Assembly (NCBI GenBank): GCA_905214425.1
Contig: CAJMLY010000002.1
Span: 62,001 to 126,000, forward strand
Direction: 5' to 3'
DNA from: an uncultured bacterium
GTDB lineage: Bacteria > Actinomycetota > Coriobacteriia > Coriobacteriales > Coriobacteriaceae
Length of the DNA stretch: 64,000 nucleotides
Part shown: positions 17,467-25,705 of the stretch, one piece after another
Numbering within the stretch: position 1 is the stretch's first letter
Layout: each line of letters starts with the position of its first letter
Translations under genes and position numbers: made by a program
Notes under the pieces: generated by a model
Seen by the model: only the letters and a program-made list of their open reading frames with translations
The model's database searches: none
What the model was told of the DNA's origin: nothing

Positions 17467-17877
17467 ATGATTAAACCCATCATGAAATCCGAGTTCTTTT
17501 TGCGCCTGCCTTCCGAAGACGCGGGACCCGACGACGCCGTGATCGGGCAGGACCTCCTGGATACGCTCCACGAGCATGAGCACGAGTGCGTGGGCCTCGC
17601 CGCTAACATGATCGGCGTGCGCAAACGCATCATCTGCGTAAAAGACGGCAGCAAGTCGCTGCTCATGTACAACCCTCAAATTCTTGAGCAGGTCAATGCC
17701 TATCAGACGAGCGAAGGATGCCTCTCGCTGATCGGCGAGCGTCCCTGTACCCGCTATCGCCGCATTAAGGTTGAGTATTTGGACGAGAACTTCGTTCACC
17801 GCATCAAAAACTTCTCGGGCTACACCGCCGAGATCATCCAGCACGAAATCGACCACTGCAACGGGATTGTTATTTAG
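17467..17877 (+). CDS. def: Peptide deformylase family protein
   Basis: The 136-residue protein removes the formyl group from nascent N-terminal methionine. The three motifs are visible: GLAANMIGV at 43-51 (usual form GLAAPQIG), EGCLSL at 83-88 with the metal-ligand Cys85, and QHEIDHCNG at 125-133 with the metal His residues and catalytic Glu127. The Asn and Met in motif 1 are variants seen in short PDF-like proteins. Start: the ATG at 17467 has GAGGAG seven bases upstream. It is likely active. A degenerate paralogue lies at 25093-25512. Confidence 0.88.
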   Translation: MIKPIMKSEFFLRLPSEDAGPDDAVIGQDLLDTLHEHEHECVGLAANMIGVRKRIICVKDGSKSLLMYNPQILEQVNAYQTSEGCLSLIGERPCTRYRRIKVEYLDENFVHRIKNFSGYTAEIIQHEIDHCNGIVI

Positions 17878-17892
17878 TTCCGCCGATTCAAG

Positions 17893-17928
17893 AAAGCTCC
17901 CTGCAGCAAAACAACTGCAGGGAGCTTT
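17893..17928. terminator. Bidirectional terminator
   Basis: AAAGCTCCCTGCAG pairs with CTGCAGGGAGCTTTT, between the convergent deformylase and aminotransferase genes, with T-runs on both strands. Confidence 0.92.
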
Positions 17929-17952
17929 TCATAGTGCGGAACTTCTATCCCA

Positions 17953-19473
17953 CTAGCTCTGGCGGTAATGGTCAAAGAAGTCGGCGAGGTCTTCGAGGGA
18001 CTCCTTGAGTACTTCCATGCGCGGCAGGTACACGATACGGAAGTGGTCGGGCTCAGCCCAGTTGAAGCCGCCGCCGCGCGTGATCAGGATCTTCTTCTCG
18101 TGCAGCAGGTCAAGGGCGAACTGCTCGTCATCGGTGATGTTGAACTTCTTCACATCCATCTTGGGGAAGATGTAGAACGCCGCGCGCGGCTTAACCACCG
18201 AGATGCCGTCAATCTTGTTGAGCGCCTCATACACAAAGTTGCGCTGCTCGTAGACACGGCCGCCGGGACGGATGTAGTCGTTAACGGACTGATGACCACC
18301 GAGTGCCGTCTGAACGATCGACTGAGCCGGCACGTTGGAGCACAGGCGCATGTTGGAGAGCATGTTGATACCCATGATGAAGTCGCTCATGCAGCGCTGG
18401 TTGCCCGAAAGCACCATCCAGCCAATACGATAGCCCGCAATCATGTGCGACTTGGAAAGGCCACTAAAGGTAACGCAGGGCAGGTCGGGGGCGAGCGAGG
18501 CAATCGAGACGTGCTCGTAGCCGTCCATGCACAGGCGGTCGTAGATCTCATCGGCAAAGATCATCAGCTGATGCCTGCGTGCAACCTCGACGATGCCCTC
18601 GAGCACCTCGCGCGGATAGACGGAACCCGTGGGGTTATTGGGGTTGATGATGACGAGAGCTTTGGTCGCGCTCGTAATCTTGGACTCCATATCCTCCAAG
18701 TCGGGATACCAATCCGCCTGCTCATCGCACAGATAGTGCACAGGATGACCGCCGGCAAGGGTTGCGCACGCCGTCCAGAGCGGATAGTCGGGGCTGGGGA
18801 TCAGAATCTCGTCGCCATTGTCGAGCAGCGCGTTCATCGAAAGCTGAATGAGCTCGGACACGCCGTTGCCCGTGTAGATATGCTCCATCTGAACGTTGGG
18901 CAGGCCCTTGATCTGCGAATACTGCATGATCGCCTTGCGCGCGGAGAACAGGCCGCGCGAGTTGGAATAGCCTTCGCAGTCGGGCAGCTGCTGGCGCATG
19001 TCCTTGATGACCTCATCGGGCGTGCGGAAACCGAAGGGCGCCGGGTTACCGATATTGAGCTTGAGGATGCGCTCGCCCTCGTCCTCCATACGGGCGGCCT
19101 CGTCGACGACGGGGCCGCGAACGTCATACAGGACGTTATCGAGCTTGGTGGATTTAGAAAAAGTGCGCATGGTGGTGCTCCTTGCAATTTGAGCTGAGGG
19201 ATGGGGTTCGGGCTTGGAATCGTTGCGGGGTGATGATGCCTCGCCTTGATCGGCGTCGCCGGCAAGCAGCCAGGTAACATCGACCTCCAAAATACGGGCG
19301 AGCAGCTCAGCCACATCGCGCCGCGGGATCGTCTTGCCGCTCACATATTGGCTCATCTGACTCTTGCCGAGTTTTTTGCCGAGCATCTCCGATGCGCGGA
19401 TCACGTCCGACTGGCGAACGTCGCGATCGGACATAGTCTGTCGCAGGCGATCGCTAAACGTCTCTTGGGCCAC
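17953..19473 (-). CDS. XRE-HTH / class I aminotransferase fusion (AlaA-like)
   Basis: From the GTG at 19473 (AAGGAGG five bases upstream) the protein has 506 residues. Residues about 5-70 are a Cro/CI-type helix-turn-helix (FSDRLRQTMSDRDVRQSDVI ... SQMSQYVSGKTIPRRDVAELLA). After a Ser/Pro-rich linker, residues 102-506 form a fold-type I PLP aminotransferase (LNIGNPAPFGF, IINPNNPTGS, SGLSKSHMIAGYRIGW with the PLP Lys, and the substrate-binding Arg in HFRIVYLP). The enzyme half resembles AlaA, which makes alanine from pyruvate and glutamate. An internal ATG at 19170 has its own AAGGAG site, so the enzyme alone may also be made. An upstream array of GTTCAATTT boxes suggests autoregulation. Confidence 0.88.
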   Translation of the reverse strand: MAQETFSDRLRQTMSDRDVRQSDVIRASEMLGKKLGKSQMSQYVSGKTIPRRDVAELLARILEVDVTWLLAGDADQGEASSPRNDSKPEPHPSAQIARSTTMRTFSKSTKLDNVLYDVRGPVVDEAARMEDEGERILKLNIGNPAPFGFRTPDEVIKDMRQQLPDCEGYSNSRGLFSARKAIMQYSQIKGLPNVQMEHIYTGNGVSELIQLSMNALLDNGDEILIPSPDYPLWTACATLAGGHPVHYLCDEQADWYPDLEDMESKITSATKALVIINPNNPTGSVYPREVLEGIVEVARRHQLMIFADEIYDRLCMDGYEHVSIASLAPDLPCVTFSGLSKSHMIAGYRIGWMVLSGNQRCMSDFIMGINMLSNMRLCSNVPAQSIVQTALGGHQSVNDYIRPGGRVYEQRNFVYEALNKIDGISVVKPRAAFYIFPKMDVKKFNITDDEQFALDLLHEKKILITRGGGFNWAEPDHFRIVYLPRMEVLKESLEDLADFFDHYRQS

Positions 19474-19494
19474 TAGAACCTCCTTGCTGGCAAA

Positions 19495-19576
19495 GTTCAA
19501 TTTATAGAATACGAATTGAACCAAGGTTCAATTTAGGCAGCAGTATAACGCGGCGCCTCATTCGAAAGTTCAATTT
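19495..19576. promoter_or_regulatory. Four-box GTTCAATTT operator array
   Basis: GTTCAATTT occurs at 19495-19503, 19526-19534 and 19568-19576, and its complement-side half site AATTGAAC at 19514-19521. The middle two form an inverted repeat AATTGAACC-AA-GGTTCAATT. The array lies immediately upstream of the XRE-aminotransferase start. A plausible reader is the HTH domain of that protein. Confidence 0.6.
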
Positions 19577-19635
19577 CATAAGAAAATGTATCGGACTCCG
19601 AGATCTGCCCAAAGCAAACAATGGCGTATACACGT

Positions 19636-20493
19636 TTAGAGGTATTCGAGAAAACGGGCGGCAGCAAGCGAAACATCGGCCGTTCGATATATGGCGTTGA
19701 TCTGCCGATGGGGATGTCCCTCGAGCGAACGCACGGCAACATCGAACTGACAACGGCGCAAGATGAGCGCGGGAAGAATGCTCACACCCAGGCCGTCCTC
19801 GACCATAGCCATAATCGCATAATCATCCCAAGTCGACAGCTTGGAACACACCGTCAGCCCCGCCCGACGGAATAGCGGCGTAATCTCGTCATCGGTGCCG
19901 CGTTCCAGCAGAATAAACTGCTCGTTGGCCAAATCGGCAAGAGAGACGACCTCCGCCGTGGCAAGCAAAGAGTCTGCCGGCACTACCGCCATCAACTCGT
20001 CGCGCACCAAAGACCGCGATGCCATGCCGTTTTCTCGGGGCTCACGCGGGATAAAGCCCAGGTCACAACGACCCTCAGCCACCCATTGTTCAATCTCTGA
20101 GTAATCACCCATCAGCAACTCATAATCGACATCCGGATGATCGGCGCGAAAGCGCGCAATCACCGGCGGCAGCACGTGGGTCGCCACACTCGAAAACGTA
20201 CCGATGCAGATTTTGCCGCGCATGAGTCCACGCATCTCATCCACCCGTCGCTGCAGGCGGCCAAACTCTTCGCATAACGCCTCGACTGCCGGCATGACCT
20301 GCCGCCCGTCGGCAGAAAGCACCACGCCCTCTCGGCTGCGATCAAGCACCTTAAAACCCCAGTCTGCCTCAAGGTCGCCCACCATGCGGCTCACGCCCGA
20401 CTGCGAATAGCTCAGCCGCTCTGCAGCACGCGTAAAGCTGCCGGCACGCACCGTCTCGAGCAGCACTTGCATCTTTTGGATATTGGTCTCCAC
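19636..20493 (-). CDS. LysR-family transcriptional regulator
   Basis: This regulator of about 285 residues begins with a LysR winged helix (MQVLLETVRAGSFTRAAERL ... QSGVSRMVGDLE) and continues with a substrate-binding effector domain. GTG at 20493 is preferred because GGGGA lies about seven bases upstream; an ATG 21 bases earlier lacks a site. It is divergent from the EamA transporter at 20612 and probably controls it. It is a paralogue of the LysR at 59778-60644, which also neighbours an EamA gene; the shared DDYxIMAMVExGLGVS segment shows this. Confidence 0.88.
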   Translation of the reverse strand: METNIQKMQVLLETVRAGSFTRAAERLSYSQSGVSRMVGDLEADWGFKVLDRSREGVVLSADGRQVMPAVEALCEEFGRLQRRVDEMRGLMRGKICIGTFSSVATHVLPPVIARFRADHPDVDYELLMGDYSEIEQWVAEGRCDLGFIPREPRENGMASRSLVRDELMAVVPADSLLATAEVVSLADLANEQFILLERGTDDEITPLFRRAGLTVCSKLSTWDDYAIMAMVEDGLGVSILPALILRRCQFDVAVRSLEGHPHRQINAIYRTADVSLAAARFLEYL

Positions 20494-20565
20494 GGCACGT
20501 CCCCACCCTTGCATGAGTTTTTGTCATGTTTTCCATGCATTATATTCGCTTTTCTTCTAAAGCCA

Positions 20566-20582
20566 GTTCACCCATAGTGAAC
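20566..20582. promoter_or_regulatory. Candidate LysR binding site
   Basis: GTTCAC and GTGAAC form a 6-bp inverted repeat around five bases in the LysR/EamA divergent gap, 30 bases before the EamA ATG. It is a plausible site for the neighbouring regulator, by position only. Confidence 0.35.
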
Positions 20583-20611
20583 ATGTTCGGATATAGAGGG
20601 GATGTCAGCGC

Positions 20612-21523
20612 ATGAACAACGGACTGTTTACATACTTAGCAGCATTACTGTTGTTTGGCTCTAACGGCATCATCGCCGCAGCTATCGCACTGCCGAGCTC
20701 CGATATCGTGCTGCTGCGCACGTTTTTGGGAGCTCTCTCGCTTGTAACCATCCTCGCCACTACCCAACACCATAAGTTGCAGGCGCCATCTCGTCCCCGC
20801 GAAGCCGCGGCCCTCCTCCTCTCGGGAGCTGCGCTGGGCGCCAGCTGGATTTTTCTGTTCCGCGCCTACCAGACGATCGGCGTCGGCGTATCCTCGCTGC
20901 TGTACTACTGCGGCCCCATCATTGTCATGGCGCTCTCCCCGCTCATCTTTGGCGAAAAGCTGACCGGCGGCAAAATCGCCGGCTTTGTCGCCGTCGCCTG
21001 CGGTGCTTTTCTCATTGCAGCGCAAGGTCTAGGCGGCAATATGCCCATTGCGGCCATCGTCTGTGGAATCGCCTCGGCCTTCTGCTATGCGTTGATGGTC
21101 ATCGCCAGCAAGGGTGCGCCGCACATCGAGGGCCTCGAGAACTCCGCGCTCCAGGTGAGCGCCGCCTTTGTGACCGCACTGGTCCTCACGCTCATCACGC
21201 AGGGCGCTCCCTCGTTCCTGTCCGCCGGCGTCGCCGCCAGTATTGATTGGCGCGCCGTCGCCATGCTCGGCGTCGTCAACACCGGCATTGGTTGCCTGCT
21301 CTACTTTAGCGCCGTCGCAAAGCTGCCCGTCCAGACCGTCGCCGTCGTCGGCTACCTCGAGCCGCTTTCGGCCGTCGTGTTCTCGGCCGCCCTTTTGGGT
21401 GAAGCCATAACACCGGTCCGCCTGATGGGCGCCGCGCTTATCATCGGCGGCGCGATTTTTTGCGAACTCGCCGGCAAACGCGCAAACGCCAAGGCTGGCA
21501 TCGCCCAGACAGCACGTGCTTAA
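20612..21523 (+). CDS. EamA/DMT family transporter
   Basis: The 303-residue protein has ten hydrophobic segments in two EamA repeats (e.g. LLFGSNGIIAAAIALPSSDI at the start and LEPLSAVVFSAALLGEA in the second half). Such proteins export metabolites or amino acids. It is divergent from a LysR gene, its likely regulator. A GGGG-rich site lies before the ATG. The substrate is unknown. Confidence 0.88.
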   Translation: MNNGLFTYLAALLLFGSNGIIAAAIALPSSDIVLLRTFLGALSLVTILATTQHHKLQAPSRPREAAALLLSGAALGASWIFLFRAYQTIGVGVSSLLYYCGPIIVMALSPLIFGEKLTGGKIAGFVAVACGAFLIAAQGLGGNMPIAAIVCGIASAFCYALMVIASKGAPHIEGLENSALQVSAAFVTALVLTLITQGAPSFLSAGVAASIDWRAVAMLGVVNTGIGCLLYFSAVAKLPVQTVAVVGYLEPLSAVVFSAALLGEAITPVRLMGAALIIGGAIFCELAGKRANAKAGIAQTARA

Positions 21524-21557
21524 AAGCCCCTGCTTTGAAATGCTACCTGCGTAGATA

Positions 21558-21581
21558 AATAATCCCCAGCTGAGGATTATT
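21558..21581. terminator. Weak hairpin between EamA and kup
   Basis: AATAATCC pairs with GGATTATT around an 8-base loop 35 bases after the EamA stop codon. Only TGTCT-type sequence follows, so it may be a weak terminator or a leader hairpin. Confidence 0.35.
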
Positions 21582-21644
21582 GTCTAAAATAACCCGATGT
21601 GCCAAACTGCTCTTGTATGTATAAAGACGGCATAAAGTTTTTTG

Positions 21645-21673
21645 TCCTAGACAGATAACCGGATGTCTAAGGG
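21645..21673 (+). promoter_or_regulatory. Hairpin abutting the kup ribosome binding site
   Basis: TAGACA (21648-21653) pairs with TGTCTA (21664-21669) directly before AAGGGAG, and the bases TCC ahead of the first arm could extend the pairing into GGGA. It could reduce translation of kup. No known riboswitch, including the c-di-AMP class, is recognisable in this 157-base leader. Confidence 0.3.
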
Positions 21674-21680
21674 AGTCCTC

Positions 21681-23912
21681 GTGGCACACAACAAACTGGA
21701 GGCAAACCTCCAAGGCCAGCATGGGCAGGGCGGGCACGGAGCCATTCCCCTCTCCGCTGGCATGCTGCTCGTAACGCTCGGCGTCGTCTATGGCGACATC
21801 GGCACGAGCCCCATGTACACTATGAAATCAATCGTCGCCAACAACGGCGGCATCGGTACCGTCAGCGAGGACATGATCCTGGGCGCGCTTTCGCTTGTCA
21901 TCTGGACCATGACGCTCGTGACCACGGTCAAGTACGTGGTTATCGCCATGAAGGCCGATAACCACAACGAGGGCGGCATCTTCGCCCTGTTTAGCTTGGT
22001 GCGCAAAGTGGCGCCGTGGCTGATCCTTCCCGCCATGATCGGCGGCGCGGCGCTGCTCGCCGACGGCATCCTCACCCCCGCCGTCACGGTTACCACGGCC
22101 ATCGAGGGCTTGCGCACTATCGAGTGGGGCCACGCGCTTTTGGGTGACGGCCAGACCAACGTAATCATCATCACCATCATCATTATCTGCGGCCTGTTTG
22201 CCATGCAGCGCGCCGGTACCTCGTCGATCGGCAAGCTGTTCGGCCCGCTCATGACGCTGTGGTTCCTGTTCCTGGCAGGCGCCGGCCTGTTCAACATGCT
22301 CGGCAACCTATCCATCCTGCGCGCGCTCAACCCCATCCGCGGCATCATGTTCCTGTTCTCGCCCATCAACCACTCGGGCATCATGGTGCTCGGCTTTGTC
22401 TTCCTGTCGACGACCGGCGCCGAGGCCCTCTACTCGGACATGGGCCACGTTGGCAAGGCCAACATCTATGCATCCTGGCCGTTTGTTAAGGCGGCCCTTA
22501 TCCTCAACTATCTGGGTCAGGGAGCTTGGCTGCTCGCCAATAACTCCAACCCCCAGATGCTCGCGATGGATATCGTCAACCCGTTCTATATGATGCTTCC
22601 CGAGCCCCTGCGCCCCTTTGCCATCGTGCTTTCGGCCGTGGCGGCCATCATTGCCTCGCAGGCGCTCATCACCGGCTCGTTCTCGCTGGTATCCGAGGCA
22701 ACGCGTCTCAACCTTATGCCGCATCTGCGCATCCACTACCCCAGCGACACCAAGGGGCAGCTCTATATTCCGCTCGTCAACAACATCATGTGGGTCGGCT
22801 GCATCTTCATCGTGCTGCTGTTCCAAAACTCCGAGCGCATGGAGAGCGCCTACGGCCTCGCCATTACCGTGACCATGCTCATGACCACGACGCTTTTGAC
22901 GAGCTACATCGCCGGCATCCTCAAGCACAGGCTGGGTGCCTGCGTCTTCGCCCTGCTCTTTGGTGCCATCGAGCTGTGCTTCTTCGCCTCGTGCCTCACC
23001 ATGTTCTTTGACGGCGGCTATGTGATGATCTTCTTGGCCGCACTGCTGTTTGGCCTTATGTACGTGTGGCGCCGCGGCACCGCCATCGAGCGCACGCAGA
23101 CGATCCTGCTGCCCGTCTCCAAGTACATCGATCAGCTCAACCGCCTGCGCAACGACGAGACCTACCCCGTGCTCGCCGACAACCTGGTGTTCCTCACCAA
23201 CAGCCCCGATCCGCTCACGCTCGACCGCGACGTGCTCTATTCCATCCTGGACAAGCACCCCAAGCGCGCCAAGGCATATTGGTTCATTAACGTGCACGTT
23301 ACCGACGAACCCTATACGCACGAGTATTCCGTCGAGACCTTTGGCACGGACTTCCTCTTCCGCGTGCGCCTGGACCTGGGCTTTAAGGTCAACCAGCGCG
23401 TTAATGCCTACCTGCGTCAGATCGTCGGCGACCTGATGGCATCGGGCGAGCTGCCGCCGCAACATCACACCTACTCCATCTACGAGACCCGCGGCAACGT
23501 GGGTGACTTCCGCTTTTGCATGCTGCGCAAGATGCTTGCCCCCGAAACGGACATCAACCGCAACGACCACCGCGTGATGGCCATCAAGTATGCCGTCCGC
23601 CGCGCCTGCGGAAGCCCGGCGCGCTGGTACGGTCTTGAGAACTCGGCCATCATCATCGAGTACGTGCCGCTGTTTGCCCGCATGCGCCCGGCCGTTAAGC
23701 TCGTACGCACCCAGGTGCCGCTCGAGGTTCAGATCGAAGAGGCCGAGGAAATGGAAGTCGACATCTTCTCGGACGACTTGGTCAACGGCAACGAAGCCGG
23801 TAAGGACATGAACGTCGATCCCACCGAGTTGCTCGAGAGCGTCGCCGATACGCCCGAACAGCAACTGCTCGACGGCCTTGAGAGCGAACAACTCAACGAC
23901 GCCAACTTCTAG
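21681..23912 (+). CDS. kup: Kup-family low-affinity potassium transporter
   Basis: A 743-residue potassium-proton symporter of the cytoplasmic membrane. It has the family hallmark GVVYGDIGTSPMYT in helix 1, about 12 helices to residue 460, then a cytoplasmic C-terminal domain. Other conserved parts are ADGILTPAVTV and NNSNPQMLAM. The start is the GTG at 21681, which has AAGGGAG five bases upstream; an ATG 18 bases earlier overlaps that site. The very acidic C-terminus (EEAEEMEVDIFSDD) is longer than in the E. coli protein. It is a single-gene unit ending in a strong hairpin. Confidence 0.94.
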   Translation: MAHNKLEANLQGQHGQGGHGAIPLSAGMLLVTLGVVYGDIGTSPMYTMKSIVANNGGIGTVSEDMILGALSLVIWTMTLVTTVKYVVIAMKADNHNEGGIFALFSLVRKVAPWLILPAMIGGAALLADGILTPAVTVTTAIEGLRTIEWGHALLGDGQTNVIIITIIIICGLFAMQRAGTSSIGKLFGPLMTLWFLFLAGAGLFNMLGNLSILRALNPIRGIMFLFSPINHSGIMVLGFVFLSTTGAEALYSDMGHVGKANIYASWPFVKAALILNYLGQGAWLLANNSNPQMLAMDIVNPFYMMLPEPLRPFAIVLSAVAAIIASQALITGSFSLVSEATRLNLMPHLRIHYPSDTKGQLYIPLVNNIMWVGCIFIVLLFQNSERMESAYGLAITVTMLMTTTLLTSYIAGILKHRLGACVFALLFGAIELCFFASCLTMFFDGGYVMIFLAALLFGLMYVWRRGTAIERTQTILLPVSKYIDQLNRLRNDETYPVLADNLVFLTNSPDPLTLDRDVLYSILDKHPKRAKAYWFINVHVTDEPYTHEYSVETFGTDFLFRVRLDLGFKVNQRVNAYLRQIVGDLMASGELPPQHHTYSIYETRGNVGDFRFCMLRKMLAPETDINRNDHRVMAIKYAVRRACGSPARWYGLENSAIIIEYVPLFARMRPAVKLVRTQVPLEVQIEEAEEMEVDIFSDDLVNGNEAGKDMNVDPTELLESVADTPEQQLLDGLESEQLNDANF

Positions 23913-23933
23913 CGACGTCACAAATCAACGACA

Positions 23934-23972
23934 GCGGCCCTGCGCCTCACGAGAGACGCAGGGCCGCTTTGC
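23934..23972. terminator. Bidirectional terminator
   Basis: AGCGGCCCTGCG pairs with CGCAGGGCCGCT around a 13-base loop, with T following on the plus strand. It separates the convergent kup and bile salt hydrolase genes. Confidence 0.85.
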
Positions 23973-23991
23973 ATTGCAGTAAAGCTAACGG

Positions 23992-24957
23992 CTACGAACG
24001 GCGCGGCTCGGGAACCACGAGCCTATCGGGGCTCGCGCCCTCGGCATCCATCAGGCTCACGTAGCGAATCGACGGATCCCCATACATCGCGTAGTAATAA
24101 TTGCCCGTGCGCGCACTAAAGCATCCGGTGTAGATAGTCTTCTCGAACTTGCCATCGCCCATCCTGGACGCTCCCTCGATCATCACCACGCCCTCGAGCG
24201 AGCGGAACATGCGAACGACGTTTTCGGTCTCGCTCTCCTTTTGCGGGTAATTGGCATTGAGGTACGCCGCCTTTACAAAACGGCTCGGCGAATAGCAATC
24301 GCCCGGAATGCCGCGCATGCCGGCACCGGCTCCATAGGGCTTAAGCTCGGCGCCACGCCATGTCGCCGTCTGCGGAAAATCGCTTGTGGCGGTGATATAG
24401 GTGCGGAGGTTTTCCATGTGCCACGGGAAGGTGGGCTGATTGGCAAGGGTGTCGACCGGATCGTCGTATACATGCAGGCCGTCAGCCATCATCTCGACCA
24501 CGATGCTGCGCTGGCTGTCGCCGATAATCCAATGGAGCAGCGACACGCCCAGCCCCTCTCCGGCAGATTTGGCGACAATCACCGTGTCGCGCAGCGCGGC
24601 CTCGACCTCATCGACCGTCGAGAACGTCGCTGCCACCCACAGGGGAAACTCATAGGCCGCGATATTGTTCTTGCCGTCGACAGGGCCCTCGGCATACTCG
24701 GCATAGCCTGGAAAATTGAGTCCCGCCACAGCCAGACCCGCATCGTTACCGCAATCGAAAAACATGGGATAGTTCTTGTAATCGATGCACATACCGATCA
24801 CCGCGTGTGCCGCTGTCGCGTCGTCGATAAACGAATACGGAATGTGGAACCCGCGCGGCATCACGCGAACCTGTTGGCCGTAGTCAAAGCTCCAGTCGAG
24901 GTTGCGGCCTAGATACATGTGGCCAGAATTATCGGTAAATCGAATGCTCGTACACAT
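23992..24957 (-). CDS. bsh: Bile salt hydrolase / choloylglycine hydrolase family
   Basis: The 321-residue Ntn-type hydrolase cleaves the amide bond of conjugated bile acids or related amides. After removal of Met the N-terminal nucleophile is Cys2 (MCTSIRF). Arg18 and Asp21 are at the expected positions (GRNLDW), with GLAVAGLNFPGYAEY and GIPGDCYSPSRFV carrying further active-site residues including the late Arg. The start at 24957 is fixed by AGGAGG just upstream and by the need for Cys at position 2. It is monocistronic. Penicillin V acylase activity is an alternative within the family; the LNFPGYAEY loop favours bile salt hydrolase. No signal peptide, as usual. Confidence 0.88.
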   Translation of the reverse strand: MCTSIRFTDNSGHMYLGRNLDWSFDYGQQVRVMPRGFHIPYSFIDDATAAHAVIGMCIDYKNYPMFFDCGNDAGLAVAGLNFPGYAEYAEGPVDGKNNIAAYEFPLWVAATFSTVDEVEAALRDTVIVAKSAGEGLGVSLLHWIIGDSQRSIVVEMMADGLHVYDDPVDTLANQPTFPWHMENLRTYITATSDFPQTATWRGAELKPYGAGAGMRGIPGDCYSPSRFVKAAYLNANYPQKESETENVVRMFRSLEGVVMIEGASRMGDGKFEKTIYTGCFSARTGNYYYAMYGDPSIRYVSLMDAEGASPDRLVVPEPRRS

Positions 24958-25020
24958 AGCGCCTCCTAGCTTTACGTTCCTGCTAAGGTTATTGTCACCA
25001 AACAAAAAGGCGCTAAACAC

Positions 25021-25058
25021 AAAAGCCCGGACATGACAACAATGTCACGCCCGGGCTC
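25021..25058 (-). terminator. Rho-independent terminator of the deformylase-like gene
   Basis: On the minus strand GAGCCCGGGCGTGACA pairs imperfectly with TGTCATGTCCGGGCTT, then TTTG. It lies between the deformylase-like gene and the bile salt hydrolase start. Confidence 0.8.
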
Positions 25059-25092
25059 AAAGACCGCAAATTCGGTCCCCAATTGAACCGCT

Positions 25093-25512
25093 CTAGACGA
25101 GTTTGCCTAAGCAGTGATCAATCATGTGTTGAATCATTTGAGCCTCGAAGCCCACAAAGTCCTGCTTGCGCTCGCGCATCTTGCCGTCGACGATCACGTC
25201 ATAAGCGACCTTGCACTTGATGTAGCGCGTGGACTTGGTGACCTCCTCGTGCGTCAGGCAGCTCTCCTCCATCTTGCTGGCGCCCAAGCCAAACACCAGA
25301 CGGGGGTTATAGAGCACGTGGGGCTCGCCGGCGTCGTCCAGATAGACGCAGACCTTCTTGGTAACGCCAATCTGGTTAGCGGCAAGGCAGCCGGCATCGT
25401 CGAGCGACTTGATGGTATCGATCAGGTCCTGAGCAACCGACTCGTCCTCGACGGTCGCGACCTCGCAACGCTGGGACAGGATAGCCTCGTCGTGGCAAAG
25501 CTCTTTAATCAT
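25093..25512 (-). CDS. Peptide deformylase-like protein without catalytic Glu
   Basis: The 139-residue protein is clearly homologous to the deformylase at 17467: it starts MIKE, has CLAANQIGV at 42-50, EESCLT at 82-87 with Cys85, and a last motif QHMIDHC. In deformylases that motif is HEIDH; here the Glu is replaced by Met (codon ATG) while both His residues and Cys85 remain. Metal binding is likely kept but hydrolysis should be lost or greatly reduced. The start is the second ATG (25512), with GGAGG five bases upstream. It may be a regulatory or peptide-binding relic, or an enzyme with another mechanism. It is transcribed alone. Confidence 0.82.
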   Translation of the reverse strand: MIKELCHDEAILSQRCEVATVEDESVAQDLIDTIKSLDDAGCLAANQIGVTKKVCVYLDDAGEPHVLYNPRLVFGLGASKMEESCLTHEEVTKSTRYIKCKVAYDVIVDGKMRERKQDFVGFEAQMIQHMIDHCLGKLV

Positions 25513-25705
25513 ACGTTCCTCCATAGGGGTCGTTGTAACCGCTTAAGTATACGGTACCCACACAATTTCATGCGAAAGATACCGCCCGTCCGTTACAAAC
25601 CGCCGAACATCAACATGTGAGGAACACCAACTTCACAAAGGCGATATAGTGGGTGAGTTCGTGTCAATCGGCCTAAACTCGGGGCCGAACAAGGAAAGGG
25701 TATGC

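Noticed and set aside
17968..19197. Long open frame (409 codons) on the plus strand opposite the aminotransferase
   Set aside because: It mirrors the codon pattern of the real gene on the other strand, has no recognisable motif, and overlaps it entirely.
21524..21680. c-di-AMP (ydaO) riboswitch upstream of kup
   Set aside because: The conserved aptamer blocks are not present and the leader is short.
22308..23921. 537-codon frame antisense to kup
   Set aside because: His/Asp/Val-rich low-quality protein typical of the reverse strand of high-GC genes; kup is unambiguous.
25513..25705. Purine riboswitch upstream of the NCS2 permease
   Set aside because: No three-way-junction core motif is visible.
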